DNA of 64,000 nt from Euptelea pleiosperma (taxonomy: Eukaryota; Streptophyta; Magnoliopsida; Ranunculales; Eupteleaceae), in the NCBI GenBank assembly GCA_035048495.1, contig CM068546.1, positions 37,900,674 through 37,964,673 of the forward strand, read 5' to 3'. A model generated the notes under the pieces. It had not been told where the DNA came from, searched no databases, and saw nothing but the letters and a program-made list of their open reading frames with translations. Below, in pieces: positions 35,655 through 46,387 of the stretch. Numbering within the stretch: the first letter of the stretch is position 1; each line of letters starts with the position of its first letter. A program made the position numbers and the translations under genes.

Positions 35655-36056
35655 GAGTAAAACTTGGATAACCTCAGCTGTCATCGAGGCCGATGACAGC
35701 GCGCTATATGAGCTACGTGGCACACTCTTAGAGGACTCTGACCGTATGGGTGTTTGGCCAATCCCAGATGGAGCTACAGACCAAAAATCAGTCTGATTAG
35801 TGATTTCAAGGCGTTGGATTGGAATTATTTTCATGGGTTGATTTTAACCGTAGGAATTTTAGCATTAGTGACCATTATTTGAGATGCAAAGATCCAATGG
35901 TTTGAAATCACTAATCAAGTTTTTTGTTGGTTTTTAGGTCCACTTAGGGATTGGAAAACATCCATACATTCAGAGTCCTCTAAGAGTATGCCAGGTGGCT
36001 AATATTACCCGCTATCATCGGCCTCGATGACAGCTTCTGGCACCAAAGTTTTACTC
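35655..36056. mobile_element. palindromic MITE family copy with GTCATCGAGGCCGAT arms
   Basis: The outer arms are GAGTAAAACTTGG and its complement CCAAAGTTTTACTC. Next come CTGTCATCGAGGCCGATGAC and its complement. The core is the shared GTGGCACACTCTTAGAGGAC ... GACCGTATGG sequence with its complement. No target duplication matches across the ends. Confidence 0.75.
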
Positions 36057-36065
36057 AAGGGTCGT

Positions 36066-36410
36066 GATGTAACAAGGTACCTCACGCTTTATGGCGTGAG
36101 AAGCACGGATTTTGTTACTCAGCACTACCATCTGGCCCCACTAACCGCATGGATATGTAGCTCATCCCTTTTCAGGGATTCAGGCCAAACATAAGTTTGT
36201 TTGATGATTCGTAGCCGTTGGTTTTAGTACTAAAAAATGGTTAAATCCAACGGATATAATACGTATTAAAACGTACTAAAATCTAATGGTTAGAATTACC
36301 AATCAGGGTGATTTTGGATGTGTACATCCACCAAGGGGTGAGCTAAACATCCATGCGGTCAGTGGGCCCGATAGCAGCGGCGAGTAACAAAAAAGCGTGA
36401 GGTATAGTAT
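36066..36410. mobile_element. palindromic MITE of the ATGTAACAAGGTA subfamily
   Basis: The left side reads ATGTAACAAGGTACCTCACGC, then TTTGTTACTC, then GGCCCCACTAACCGCATGG. The right side has the complementary CATGCGGTCAGTGGGCCC, GCGAGTAACAAAAAAGCGTG and AGGTAT. It resembles the inner part of the 16.4-kb element. Confidence 0.65.
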
Positions 36411-36701
36411 ATGAGTTGAGAAGTAGAGGTCGATCCACTATTTCCCGTCCTCGATGTAAGATGGGTTGAGGAAATACATGTGCTTTCCACCATGAAAGTG
36501 CTGCCTCTAAACTATTGATCCACCATGAAAGTTTTGCCACGTGTCCAACGGAAATACATGTGCTTTCCTCTTTGTACTTTTTTCTGGAAATGCCCTTTCC
36601 CTTTTTCTCGCAGTGAGCCACCTCTACACGGCAAGCCACGGTTGACCACCATCAAGAATTTAGAGGCACCCACAAACTAAGTACTAATTCTTCGTCACTG
36701 T
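36411..36701. other. gene-free stretch with a short direct repeat
   Basis: AAATACATGTGCTTTCC occurs at about 36472 and 36551, with CCACCATGAAAGT also repeated (36487 and 36520). No gene was recognised. Confidence 0.4.
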
Positions 36702-36710
36702 ATTTCTAAT

Positions 36711-37058
36711 TGAGTAAAACTTTGATGACAGGTCCTATCACCGAGTCCAATGACAGGGCGCCACGTGGAACAATCCTAGAGGACTCCGACCGTATGGATG
36801 TTTGGCCAATCGCCAGGTAGACCCACAAAGCAAAAATCAGCCCGGTTAGTAATTTCTAGGTGTTGGATTTGAACCGTGGGAATTTTAGCATTGTTGACCA
36901 TTATTTGAGGTACGAAGATCCAAAGATTTGAAATCACTAATCAAGCTGATTTTTGGTTTGTAGGTCCACAGTCAGTGTCCTCTAAGAATGTGCCACGTGG
37001 CTCGAAATGTGCCATGTGATTGGCCTTGATGACGTGGCCCTGTCATCAAAGTTTCACT
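36711..37058. mobile_element. palindromic MITE with 9-bp target duplication and GTAAAACTTTGATGACAGG arms
   Basis: The left end TGAGTAAAACTTTGATGAC and right end GTCATCAAAGTTTCACT are inverted repeats. The exact 9-bp duplication ATTTCTAAT flanks it (36702-36710 and 37059-37067). The core carries CGCCACGTGGAAC, ACCGTATGGATGTTTGGCC and their complements. It has the same core as the 34.0- and 60.2-kb copies but different outer arms. Confidence 0.8.
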
Positions 37059-37339
37059 ATTTCTAATTATATTTGGTCAATTATTCCAAATTTATGTATT
37101 TTGTTTTTTGGTGGCAGGGTTAACATTTTTGACTCAGTCAATGGCGGTCAAAAACTAGTGAAGAGGGCTAAACCAAAAGAACGAGATTTATTAACGGGGT
37201 TGTTAGAAATTGGCTTGCAAGGAGACCAAGGTCAAACTTTTCCTCTGCCCCCAACAACCTAACCATCCACGTCTCTCTCTATTTGCAATAACTATTTTTT
37301 TCTTTGTTGTTAAAAAACACAGAAAGTTCTTGATGAGAA

Positions 37340-38150
37340 TTTAATTTACAAAGGGTGGTTGAGATCAAATCCATCCATCTAACGTGGACAGTTAGATTTC
37401 AACCACTCAATCTCCCTCATTTATTCGGTCACTCCCACTCATTTGACCCCGCGTGCAACAAATTCAAATTTTTAAATTTTGTATTTTAACACCATTATTT
37501 TCTGGTAGTTCCCCTATTCCTAACAATTCCTTATGACAGCCATTATAATGGGAAAAACGGTAAGGCCCCAAGTATGTTATACCGTTTGAGTGCAAAAGGC
37601 ACCCAATTTTTGCAAACACTTTTGTCAGAGAGTGCCGTGGGCACGGGCCATTACCAGCATATAACAAAATGGTTGAGATCAAATTCATCCATCTAATGTG
37701 GACGGTTACATTTCAGCCACTCAATCCCTCTCATTTATTCAGCCACACCCACTCATTTGATCCCCGCACACAATATATTGAAATTTTTTTTGGCCCCGTT
37801 ATTTTTCATTATTTTATGTTATTACCCCTATTTTCCATTTTTTGCCCCTGTACGTTACAATCTATTATAACGGTAAAAACGGTAATGCCCCCAGTCCGTT
37901 ATACTGTTTGAGTGCCGAAGGCACCCAATTTTTGCAAACGCTTTTGTCGAGAGAGCCATTGGTACGGGCCATGTACTATCTATATAACAAAACATGGAAG
38001 TTGTCTCCCCACTTATACCGCCCTCTTATCTGTTTCAACAAAGAAGGGCCGAGATCTTATCCCCCAAATGACGGTGGATCTCAGCCTCTCACACCTGATT
38101 TTTGGCAAATGCTTCGTTGGAGAGTGCCGAGGGCACGGGCCACCCACTAG
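37340..38150 (+). mobile_element. Helitron-like tandem units, opposite orientation to the 4.5-7.8 kb array
   Basis: The last unit begins TCTATATAACAAAACATGG at 37979 and ends GGGCCACCCACTAG at 38150, with the GTGCCGAGGGCAC hairpin before it. Upstream lie two more hairpins of the same kind (about 37631 and 37955) and the phrases GAGTGCCGAAGGCACCCAAT and GGTTGAGATCAAATTCATCC. All are reverse complements of the 4.5-7.8 kb array. The left border of the block is not certain. Confidence 0.65.
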
Positions 38151-38249
38151 TCTTACATAAATAAAGAAATGCCCCCTCAACCTTTACACACAACCCCGAC
38201 ACCTTGCCTTTCCCCTTCAGTCACATGCATCGCACGTGCCCCCTGCTAG
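38151..38249 (+). mobile_element. 99-bp Helitron abutting the previous one
   Basis: It begins TCTTACATAAATAAAG directly after the CTAG of the preceding element and ends CCCCTGCTAG (38246-38249) followed by T. A CACATGC/GCACGTG hairpin lies about ten bases from the end. Its layout matches the 100-bp element at 23.4 kb. Confidence 0.6.
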
Positions 38250-38494
38250 TTATTGATCAATATATTCGGATACATTTTTAATTAGTTAAATGTATAGATA
38301 TTAGATAGCTACCTTCCTAACAGTTATCTGAGGCTGAAAGAGTATTTTTTTCCAAAATTACCCCCACATCTAAATTAACATGAAGATATTAAGGCTGAAA
38401 AGAATAAATATAATAAAGGGTATTTCTGACCTCATAAAACTGTTTTAACAATTTCCATTGGAAATGTCCCACCGCAGGTTTCTATAACTACAAC

Positions 38495-38730
38495 CAAGGT
38501 TTAAAAATAACGGATGTTATAATGGATTCGGACCTCCCCCGTTACGATGCAAAAAAAACAAAACAATGGCCGTTATTTTCTTGAAAAAACAGAAATTTTT
38601 CTGTTTTTTTCCTTTATTTTCCCATTGTTTTCTATTTTTGCTCCTCAGTGTTTTTTTTTTTTCGTTTTAATGGAAAAACAACAACGCCCCAAATCCGTTA
38701 TACTGTTATAACGGCCCCCTTTAAACCTTG
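38495..38730. mobile_element. hAT-type MITE with exact 8-bp target duplication
   Basis: The element starts CAAGGTTTAAAAATAACGG and ends CCCCTTTAAACCTTG. It is flanked by the exact duplication ACTACAAC (38487-38494 and 38731-38738). It is the shortest of the three well-bounded copies of the ATAACGG family. Confidence 0.85.
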
Positions 38731-38738
38731 ACTACAAC

Positions 38739-39255
38739 AGAAGTCTCTGGAAGCGCATATGTGCATCATATAATTGCCTTTTTATAAAAATCTTCTTTTA
38801 ATCTGACTAGCATTTGTCAATCATATAACATTCCAGAATTGCATCCCACTTTAGCAACCCCGTTCTAATTTCATGGGCAACAACCAAGGTAACGAAATTA
38901 GTCACTTCGGAGTATCTCCTGGCTGTCCATTTTAATGGGCAGAACATTTCTATATGCATCCTGGTAAAAGAGCATTCCAAATACTCTATTTTGGTTCAAC
39001 TTATTTTAAAACCTTTAATTCCAAACCATTAATCAAATGGTTGCCAATTATAGTTGATCTTTAATGATTTCGATCATTTTGATGTTTTACACTCTCAAAG
39101 TGCCACATGGCACACTCCTTTCAAGCCCATTGACCCATGGATGCTTGGCCCACTCCTTAATAGATCTATACACACAAAAATCAGCCTGATTGATGATTTC
39201 TAGCCAATATATAAGGGACGTCGACGTTGCATGACCTTGCCACAAAATAAAAAAG
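38739..39255. other. 3' flank of the pectinesterase gene with a MITE arm
   Basis: 39100-39210 carries one arm of a palindromic MITE (GTGCCACATGGCACACTCC, ATGGATGCTTGGCCCAC, AAATCAGCCTGATTGATG). The minus-strand transcript of the pectinesterase should end in this stretch. Confidence 0.45.
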
Positions 39256-42200
39256 TTAGGGCGTGAAGAGCCAAGTATCTCCATCTACATAATATGTCCC
39301 GATGAAGGGCTTCGCCTCTTTGTCGGTCAGCATTCGTGCCCAAGGCACTCGTCCTGTTAAGTTAGCCCCCGGCCCGCTGCATTTGTATTCTCCGTAAAAC
39401 ACACTCCTGCAATAGAGGTTGCATCGTTATGGGTGTTTTTTGGAAGAAAAAAAAATGCAGTGCATTGTGGACTTACGTTTGGCGCTTTTGATCACCCCAA
39501 TTGTTCCATCCTTGAGGTAAAACTAGTTTGTCCATGAAAGTGTAGGAGAAGACAACCCTGGATTGATCACCCCATGCTCTTCCTAGGTACGCCGTACCAC
39601 TTCCTGTGACCACACTATCTTTGAAGGAAAATCCACTAGACAAGGATGCATTGGTCCTCTTTTGTGCAGTGAGAGATGCCACCTTCTTTGCTATGGAGTT
39701 CAAATAGCAATTCTACACAAACAAATACATAAATAAAACTACAACTACATAATTAGGGCTGTCAACGGATACTATTTGGATCGAATATAAACATATCCGA
39801 ATCCAATTCCAAATTCGAAAAAAATATATGATATTCGAATTCGAGCTGATATCCGATAAGATCCGATCCTAAAATCAAATATATAGATAAATAAAACCAT
39901 AAGTACAAAAATAAAGTATAAACACGAGGGCTTTTTTTTTTCCTTTTTTTTGTAGGTAAGATGGGATCAAAGCCAACATCACAAGCATGGTTCAAAATCT
40001 TGGGATCGGTCTCAGGATTGGATAGCGCCAATCCCAATCCAGATCGGATGAGATTTCGAGCCACGATCACAAGTTTGCGGTGCATTACGACAACAAATTG
40101 AGCTACAGGCTTGAGTCCTATAGTTATCTATTACTATTTTAAGTCAAAACTTGGGTTTGCCACACGACGTTCACACAATATTGAAGCATCTATTAGTTGC
40201 TTATTAAAACAAAAAACCCAAGCACCTAGTAGTTGCGCAGGAACCCCCATTTTCTGACCCCCTCTCGGGAGTCACGCTCTCAGCCATGGATTCCGAGAAT
40301 CCAACGGTGGATGGCATTCACTATCATCCACCATTGGATTCTCGGAATCCACGGCCGAGAGCCTAACTCCCAAGAGGGGTCCGGAAAAGGGAGTTCTCGG
40401 AGCCTGAGACTTTGTGAATATATTGAAATATGGAGATTTGTGGGTATTAACCTCGTATAAGGATCTCCCATAACCAAATATGAAGTCGACAGAGCCTTGG
40501 ATGAAGCAATTGTTGAAGTAGTGAAGGCCTTTGTGATCATACAGTGTGTCCTGATTTCCATAAAAACTGCAATTGTAGAATGCTGCTTTGTTCCCGGATA
40601 TGCGAAGGGCCACAGCTTGTTCTCCAACTGATCCAATTTCGTGTGGAGCTGTGTTCTGCACAAAGACAAATTCAAAAATGATCCCGAGGTCCATCATCCT
40701 CAATGAACCTACATTGCTCACCATTTCATCCATCCACACTGTCAAATCGGTGGGGCCATCCAAATTTAGCTCTAGATCAGAAGGTTAAGATTCGCCGATT
40801 CACAAAATGGTCCATAGATTGAAAGGTCGGGATGCAAGAATTGATAGTTTGTGGGGTTGAGATGAATGCACATTCAGTATTTCTTATAAGAACTCGTGAA
40901 CTTGTTTGCTTTAAATTCTGAATAAGACAGCAATTTTGTCTGGTATTTTGGAAGGTTCCAAAATAGCCATGGAATCTCTATGTCTACCTTGTCATATCTA
41001 AAGAATAGTTTTGCACCTCTGAAAAATAACACAAATAAAAAAGAAAAAGAATTAAAAATACCTAAGAAATTAGGTAGTTGAATTATCCCAAAAATGAATA
41101 CTAATTTAGTGAAATGTACCTCAAATCTTATGTTTATGGCAACAAAATAATTGGCGTTGACGGCAACCGTTGCGCTTTGGAACGTCTTTAGCGGCGTACC
41201 ATCTTTTCCCATTACAGACCCGGTATCGTTCCCCGTTATGGTTGGCGGGTTTTCGAAATCCCCTAAAAATGTAATAAAAGGCAAAGACCTAGGGATCACA
41301 ATTTTCTCCCTAGACATACTTAAGGAAGTTAATATTCCTTCTAATAGAAAAACAAATCAAAGCCATTATCATTGTGACTGCATTCGGGTAAAGCTTAAAA
41401 GCCACAATAAGCCAGTTTTTAGCGGTTTTAAGCATTTACCAACAAAACTCTACATTTGCTAAAACTTAAAAAGTACTTTTTAAAAGCCCAATAAGCTCGC
41501 CAATCGGTATAAGCAGAAGTCGGTTCTGAACAGTTTCTCCCTTTGCAAGAAGCTGTTTTTTTTTTTTAAATTCTTTCTAAGTTTATCCTTAAAAACAAAT
41601 TTGTAATTATTTTTGCTTTTGTCACAACAAAAAAAAAAACTTTTTTACTAAACACCATAGAAGAACTTTTCTCGTATAGTTACCAGCGGGCCAAAACAGC
41701 TTAACTCAAGCACTTTACATATAACTACCATTGGGTAAGCACTTAAAATAAGCTTTAAGCTTACAAACACAGCCAAAGATTTTCATCTTAATAATTTAAT
41801 GCAATTAAAAATAATAATTCTTATGAGAAATTTTACTAAAGTAGCTTAAAAATATATATAAAAAAAATAAAAAAATAAAAAACTTGATTGTTTAAGGGGT
41901 TAATATAAAAAAAAATTAATATTGAGAAACTAGTTAAACAGAGAGAAAATATAACAAGGAAATCCATGGAGGAAGAGAAAAGAAACTGAAAAACTACTGC
42001 AAACATACCTATAAACACCTGGTTTAATCTCCAAAATAACTCTCCTTGTGTTGTTTAATGGGATAGAATCAAGAGCTTCTTTGATAGTTTTAAAACCACC
42101 AACCCCATCTTGACTAACACTCAATCTCACTTTATTCAACTCAGCCCTCCTCAGCCTCACGTCCACTACTTTCCTGCCGGGGGTTATGGCTTCTGTTCCA

Positions 42201-42361
42201 AAACTAGTCTTTTTCCGGTAGTTTTCGACGTTCCATGACACCCATTTCTGGTAATCACTTTCTCTCTCTGGACTCCATGAAAGGGACTGTAAAGGAAGAG
42301 TGAATAATAGAGAGAGAAAGCAGAGAAGAAGGTGGATATGGGTATGGGTATGGGTAGCCAT
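39256..42361 (-). CDS. pectin methylesterase (CE8), secreted, without a PMEI pro-region
   Basis: Five exons are inferred: 42361-42009, 41309-41120, 40655-40452, 39712-39477 and 39406-39256. They join in frame to 377 residues. The enzyme removes methyl esters from cell-wall homogalacturonan. The start at 42361 gives MATHTHTH and then a hydrophobic signal peptide ([18 protein letters not shown]). An upstream in-frame ATG at 42397 would put a less typical stretch in front. Catalytic motifs are complete: Q194 in QAVALR, D217 in GNQDTLY, D238 in GSVDFIFG and R294 in [27 protein letters not shown] marks the start of the beta-helix. There is no PMEI-type pro-region, so it belongs to the short group of plant enzymes. 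Introns contain a small hairpin element and a possible MITE. The gene looks functional. Confidence 0.92.
40257..40390. mobile_element. short hairpin MITE in pectinesterase intron 3
   Basis: The arms contain CTCTCGGGAGT, GGATTCCGAGAATCCAACGG and GTGGAT on the left, with GATCC-free complements ATCCAC, ATTGGATTCTCGGAATCC and GAGAGCCTAACTCCCAAGAG on the right. About 12 bp of loop separates them. The arm core is the same GATTCCGAGAATCC sequence seen at 16.4, 17.0-18.0 and 34.4 kb. Confidence 0.6.
41384..41780. mobile_element. possible MITE in pectinesterase intron 1
   Basis: Loose inverted ends GGGTAAAGCTTAAAAGCC (about 41387) and GGTAAGCACTTAAAATAAGC (about 41733) bracket an AT-rich interior with AAGCTT-type phrases. 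Target duplication is not clear. It lies wholly within the intron. Confidence 0.35.
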
Positions 42362-42949
42362 GAAAATGTTTTGATAGAAAGTGTGATGAGAAAACAATGG
42401 TAATGGGGGGATGATTTAAATACTGGATAAGACATGAAAATGGACTTCTTTATCATGAAATTCACTAAAATAACCTAGCCCATGAACCTAGTGCTCTGGT
42501 TCCCACATTTTTTTAAATATTTTTGTCTTACCAGTGAAGGACAATTCTGGTAATAAGATAATGTTTAGCTGTTTATATAGTTAAGTTGTTAAGATGTAGA
42601 ACAAGGGAAGCTAAAATAGTTGAATTCCTATCAAATGCAATCTAAGGCAACTGTTTGGTAGGCCCATTAAGGTTTGGCTTATCGGTTCCAATACATGTGG
42701 CGCACACATGCATAATTGTGATGCGCACTACTTGATTTTGATGGTTCCCACCTAAGGATATATCTAGATAGTTCATTTTTGCTGAGCATTGCTTAGCTTC
42801 AAAGCCCACATGGTTTGAAGTCTCGGCCAATCCCATTCTGGATTGGGCGCTCCAAAACAGTATCAGAGCCCACCGATCCGATCAAAAAATGGTTTGTCTC
42901 GCCCCAAGATCACTGTTTCCCAAAGGAGTCTCATTTGTCTCAGGCGAGA
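42362..42949. other. 5' flank of the pectinesterase gene
   Basis: The likely leader and promoter of the minus-strand pectinesterase. A TTTAAATACT tract lies near 42416, about 55 bp upstream of the ATG, and could serve as a TATA element. No other gene was recognised. Confidence 0.35.
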
Positions 42950-42954
42950 TGTGC

Positions 42955-43200
42955 CGATCTGGCCAACGTGGCACACTGACCTATGAGTGTTTGGCCCGTC
43001 CCTTGGTGGACTTACAGCAAAAAAAAATCTTGATCGATGATTTCTAGCCGTTGGATTTTTTCACGGGCTTCGTGGACTAGGCCTGTTAATGTTGTCCCCG
43101 ACAAAAAAAGCCCAAATCCAATAACTAGAAATCATCAATCAGGCTAATATTTGACGTGAAGGTCCACAAGGAGTAGGCCTAACGTTTTTTCTTGCATTCC
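42955..43200. mobile_element. palindromic MITE family copy, diverged
   Basis: The left arm has GCCAACGTGGCACACTGACC, TGTTTGGCCCGTCCCTTGG and GATTTCTAGCCGTTGG. The right arm has AATAACTAGAAATCATCAAT and GGTCCACAAGGAGTAGGCC. The ends are eroded and no target duplication was seen. Confidence 0.5.
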
Positions 43201-43456
43201 ACATGGCAATTTAGGGATAGGGTTCTATCAAACTACGATCTGGTCCAATAGAAGCTGGACATGTACTCGGTTCTGACATGTACCTTGACAAAACTCTAAA
43301 AAAAGTACAAATTTCAAAAAATGGAGATAAGTGTTGTCAGGGGTACATGTCAGTTGCAGCATAAAAGAATTATTAGATAATCACAACCATCCAATCTATT
43401 ACATTCTTTGGGTGGGAGGTGATGATTAGATTTCGGTTAACATCTCGAGAGAAGAG

Positions 43457-43803
43457 CAAGACTTGCCTGACCACTCACAATATAAGCCACGTGGAAATTT
43501 ATTAGAGGACACTGACCGTATAGATGTTTGGCCAATCCCTAGGTGGACCTATAAACCCAAAATCAACCTGATCAGTGATTTCTAAGCGTTAGTTGAAGTC
43601 ATTTTCGTTGGTTGATCTTAGCCGTAGGAATTTGAGCATTATTTACCATTATTTCCTTATAAAGATCCAACGGTTTTGAAATCACTAATCAGGCTGATTT
43701 TTGGTTTGTAGGTCCACATACAGATTGGTCAAACATCTATATGGTCAGTGTCCTCTAATAAATTTCCACGTGGCTTATATTGTTGGTGGTGGGGCAAGTC
43801 TTG
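43457..43803. mobile_element. palindromic MITE with CAAGACTTGCC arms
   Basis: The left side reads CAAGACTTGCCTGACCACTC, ACAATATAAGCCACGTGG and GAGGACACTGACCGTATAG. The right side mirrors it with GTCAGTGTCCTCTAATA, CCACGTGGCTTATATTG and GGCAAGTCTTG. The core is the shared family sequence. Both copies of the G-box CACGTG are preserved. No clear target duplication is present. Confidence 0.75.
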
Positions 43804-43889
43804 ATCGAGAGAGAAGTTCATAAAATGGATGCCATCGAGAATATGCTCATGTCAACTTTTTTGAAATAGATTTCCTAAAATAAAAATGT

Positions 43890-44105
43890 CTCCTCTGGGC
43901 CCACTAACCCATGAATGTTTGGCCCACCCCTTGGTGGACCTACACCCAAAATCTGCTTACCCAGTCGATTAGAGCTTTTTTCATTGGGTGATCTCTAGCC
44001 ATTAGTTTGAGCGTTGTTCTGAGGTATTGGGATCCAATGGCTAGAAATCACCAATGAGGCTGATTTTTGCGTGTAGATGGGCCAAGCATTTATGGGTCAG
44101 TAAGG
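43890..44105. mobile_element. palindromic MITE family copy, diverged
   Basis: The left arm is GGGCCCACTAACCCATGAATG then TTGGCCCACCCCTTGGTGG. The right arm is GAGGCTGATTTTTGCGTG and GGGCCAAGCATTTATGGGTC. The ends are eroded. Confidence 0.5.
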
Positions 44106-45090
44106 ACGAATCATGAAAGGGTCCTACCTAGGAGATTTTGTGGATCAAAAGTATTGGATTACTGGAACCATTGATTGCATTTATGTTTGACTTTTGACCT
44201 CATTTTATTGATGGCCCCAGCCACTCTGCATGTTGGCCACGTGTAATGGCATATTGTTTTTACAGTTATCAATCCTCACCCTTTTGTAATACAACACCAC
44301 CATATATCCGCCTATATTACAGTCGGAAGTCCACATTCCAAACGGGCCACATCAGCCACGTCTTCATGGGTATCCGAGACTCTTATAACACCCCACTAGT
44401 CCCCCCAAGGCACGATAGTCACGCCTTCCACACGTGCCGGAGTGTACTGGGAGAGTTAATGTGGACTAAGCCACTTATTACCCTACTCTTTCCAGGGGAT
44501 GGCCCCAAGGAGAGTTGGAACTCAGAACCTCCTACTTTTTGGAGTGGAGTCCTGGCCACCCGCACTTAACTCTTGGGGTGGCCCTGCTTGATTCGCTGCG
44601 CTGGGATGCAAAATGCACTCACTTGCCACAATTTTGGAATACACATGATTAGTTGGGGGCGTGCAAGTGGTTGCCAAGCCCTTGCAAACTCCTTAACAAA
44701 ATAGATGCATGCGAGTGCAGCTCAAAAACCATGACAAGTGGATGCATTGCCACTCACTGCATGTGGCATGTGCACCTAGCAGGGCCTCAATGGGGTCCCA
44801 ACTCTCAAAACCCAGTTGTTACAGATTCAACCCAATTGTACAATGGTGGTGAGTACTTGATAGACTTGAGAAATCAGAATTAGCTGTCCTCCATTCAGTG
44901 GGTTTGCCACCTTTTCTTTCCTTAAAGCAAAATGACAAAATCGCCCTCACTCGCTTTCTCTACATATATCAGAACAACCATATATAATGCTGTCCATTTG
45001 ATGACCTCACTAAGTGATGACTCAAATTTAGTTTACACTTTACTTCACACACACACACACACACCAGGAGAATGTCATGTGGTTATGGGA
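44106..45090. other. gene-free stretch
   Basis: 44370-44580 has imperfect inverted tracts (CTTGGGG/CCCCAAGG types) that may mark another decayed element. A (CA)n tract lies at about 45048-45064. Open frames, including 107 codons at 44246-44569, carry no motif. Confidence 0.35.
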
Positions 45091-45091
45091 A

Positions 45092-45360
45092 ATGTGACTA
45101 AATTTCGTTTCATTTCGTCCCGGCCGAGACATCTCATTCCACTAGCATATCAATAGAAGGGTTGGGCTCCAGTTACTGCCCTAAAATGACAGGCTCCGGT
45201 TACAAGACACAATATGAGCCACATGGCACATTCTTAGAGGACTCTAACCGTATGGATGTTTGGCAAATCCCAAGGTGGACCCAAAAATCAAAAAATGAGC
45301 CTGATTAGTGACTAAATATCGTTTCATTTCGTCTCGTCTCATTCCACTAGCGTATCGAGA
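45092..45360. mobile_element. truncated palindromic MITE between imperfect direct repeats
   Basis: The MITE left half (GGGCTCCAGTTACTGCCCTA, AAAATGACAGGCTCCGGTTA, ACATGGCACATTCTTAGAGG) spans about 45163-45310 and lacks its right half. It is bracketed by two related segments of about 50-60 bp, 45092-45152 and 45309-45356. Both run from GTGACTAAAT through CGTTTCATTTCGTC to CATTCCACTAGC. Confidence 0.55.
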
Positions 45361-46090
45361 GAATACATTCTCATGCCAAAAGTATTTTGAAGTATAAAAA
45401 TTGGTTTTAATACTTATTTTCATGTTATCTGTCTCTTTTATAACACTTATAAATGCTAAAAAATAACTTTGTAACTTAATTAACCATATACTATTTTTTC
45501 ATTGTCTCGTTCTGTTTTATTTCAACTCGATTGATACGTCTCGTTCCATCAACTTACCCAGGCAAAACGATATTATTTAAACCTTAATCTTAGGTGGGGT
45601 CGTAGATTATGCAAGTAACAAGTGACACGTTAACATAGCAAAACGATGGAACACATACCCGAAACAACATTTTTTTTTTTTAAATGATTTCAAATTCAAA
45701 AACTTGAAACCATATTGATTTCAAATTTTCTTTTGATGAAGTGAGGGCTGTTGGGGCCAAGGGTTGCTTAGGAGCAAATTCGCGAGCAAGCAATGTTTTG
45801 CTCTCTCTCTTTGGAAATATGAGTTCCTAGTTGCAGAACGAAGCAACATCCCATACATACAAATCATGCAAGTGCAAAACCAAGTTTTCGTGGGTGGGAA
45901 TTAGTGAGCACAAGATAATGTACAAAGGTGGTGACCTAATCATGCAGTATTCTCACTCCCCAAAAACAGACAAAAAAAAAAACTTGGGACTTTAGCACTT
46001 TTTCATCATGGGCTAACCAGTGGGCCCGAAATAGCCTGCCATTACTTTGAGGGCCTTTATATCAATATTTTGTATCATAGAAAACTAGTT
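45361..46090. other. gene-free stretch
   Basis: AT-rich spacer. Motif-like phrases CTCGTTC and TCGTTTC recur. No gene or RNA was recognised. Confidence 0.4.
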
Positions 46091-46096
46091 CACTTA

Positions 46097-46374
46097 GGCC
46101 GTGTTTGATTGCACGGAAAATTTTCCCGCGAAAATACATCTGGGATGTGCCTTAATATTTCAATCCTGTGAGAAAATAAACGTGTATTTTCAGGTGGAAA
46201 TGAATTCTCACCTATCTGGATGGGAAATGAATTCCGGGCTTAGTAGAAAAAATTATCCAGATTTAAATGGCTTGTTAAGGAAAATTATACAGATTTATAC
46301 TGGCTATCTAACAATTGACAGTTGTGTTTTCTGAAGGAAAATGCAATTTTCCCACTTGGTAATCAAACATGGCC
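46097..46374. mobile_element. Tourist/Harbinger-type MITE with TTA target duplication
   Basis: The 278-bp element starts GGCCGTGTTTGATTGCACGG and ends TAATCAAACATGGCC. It is flanked by TTA on both sides (46094-46096 and 46375-46377). GGCC(N)TGTTTG ends with a TTA duplication are typical of PIF/Harbinger MITEs. Confidence 0.75.
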
Positions 46375-46387
46375 TTAGTTAAAACCA

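Noticed and set aside
37842..38160. Overlapping 82- and 102-codon frames
   Set aside because: They lie wholly in Helitron-array sequence, and equivalent frames appear in the other array as repeat artefacts.
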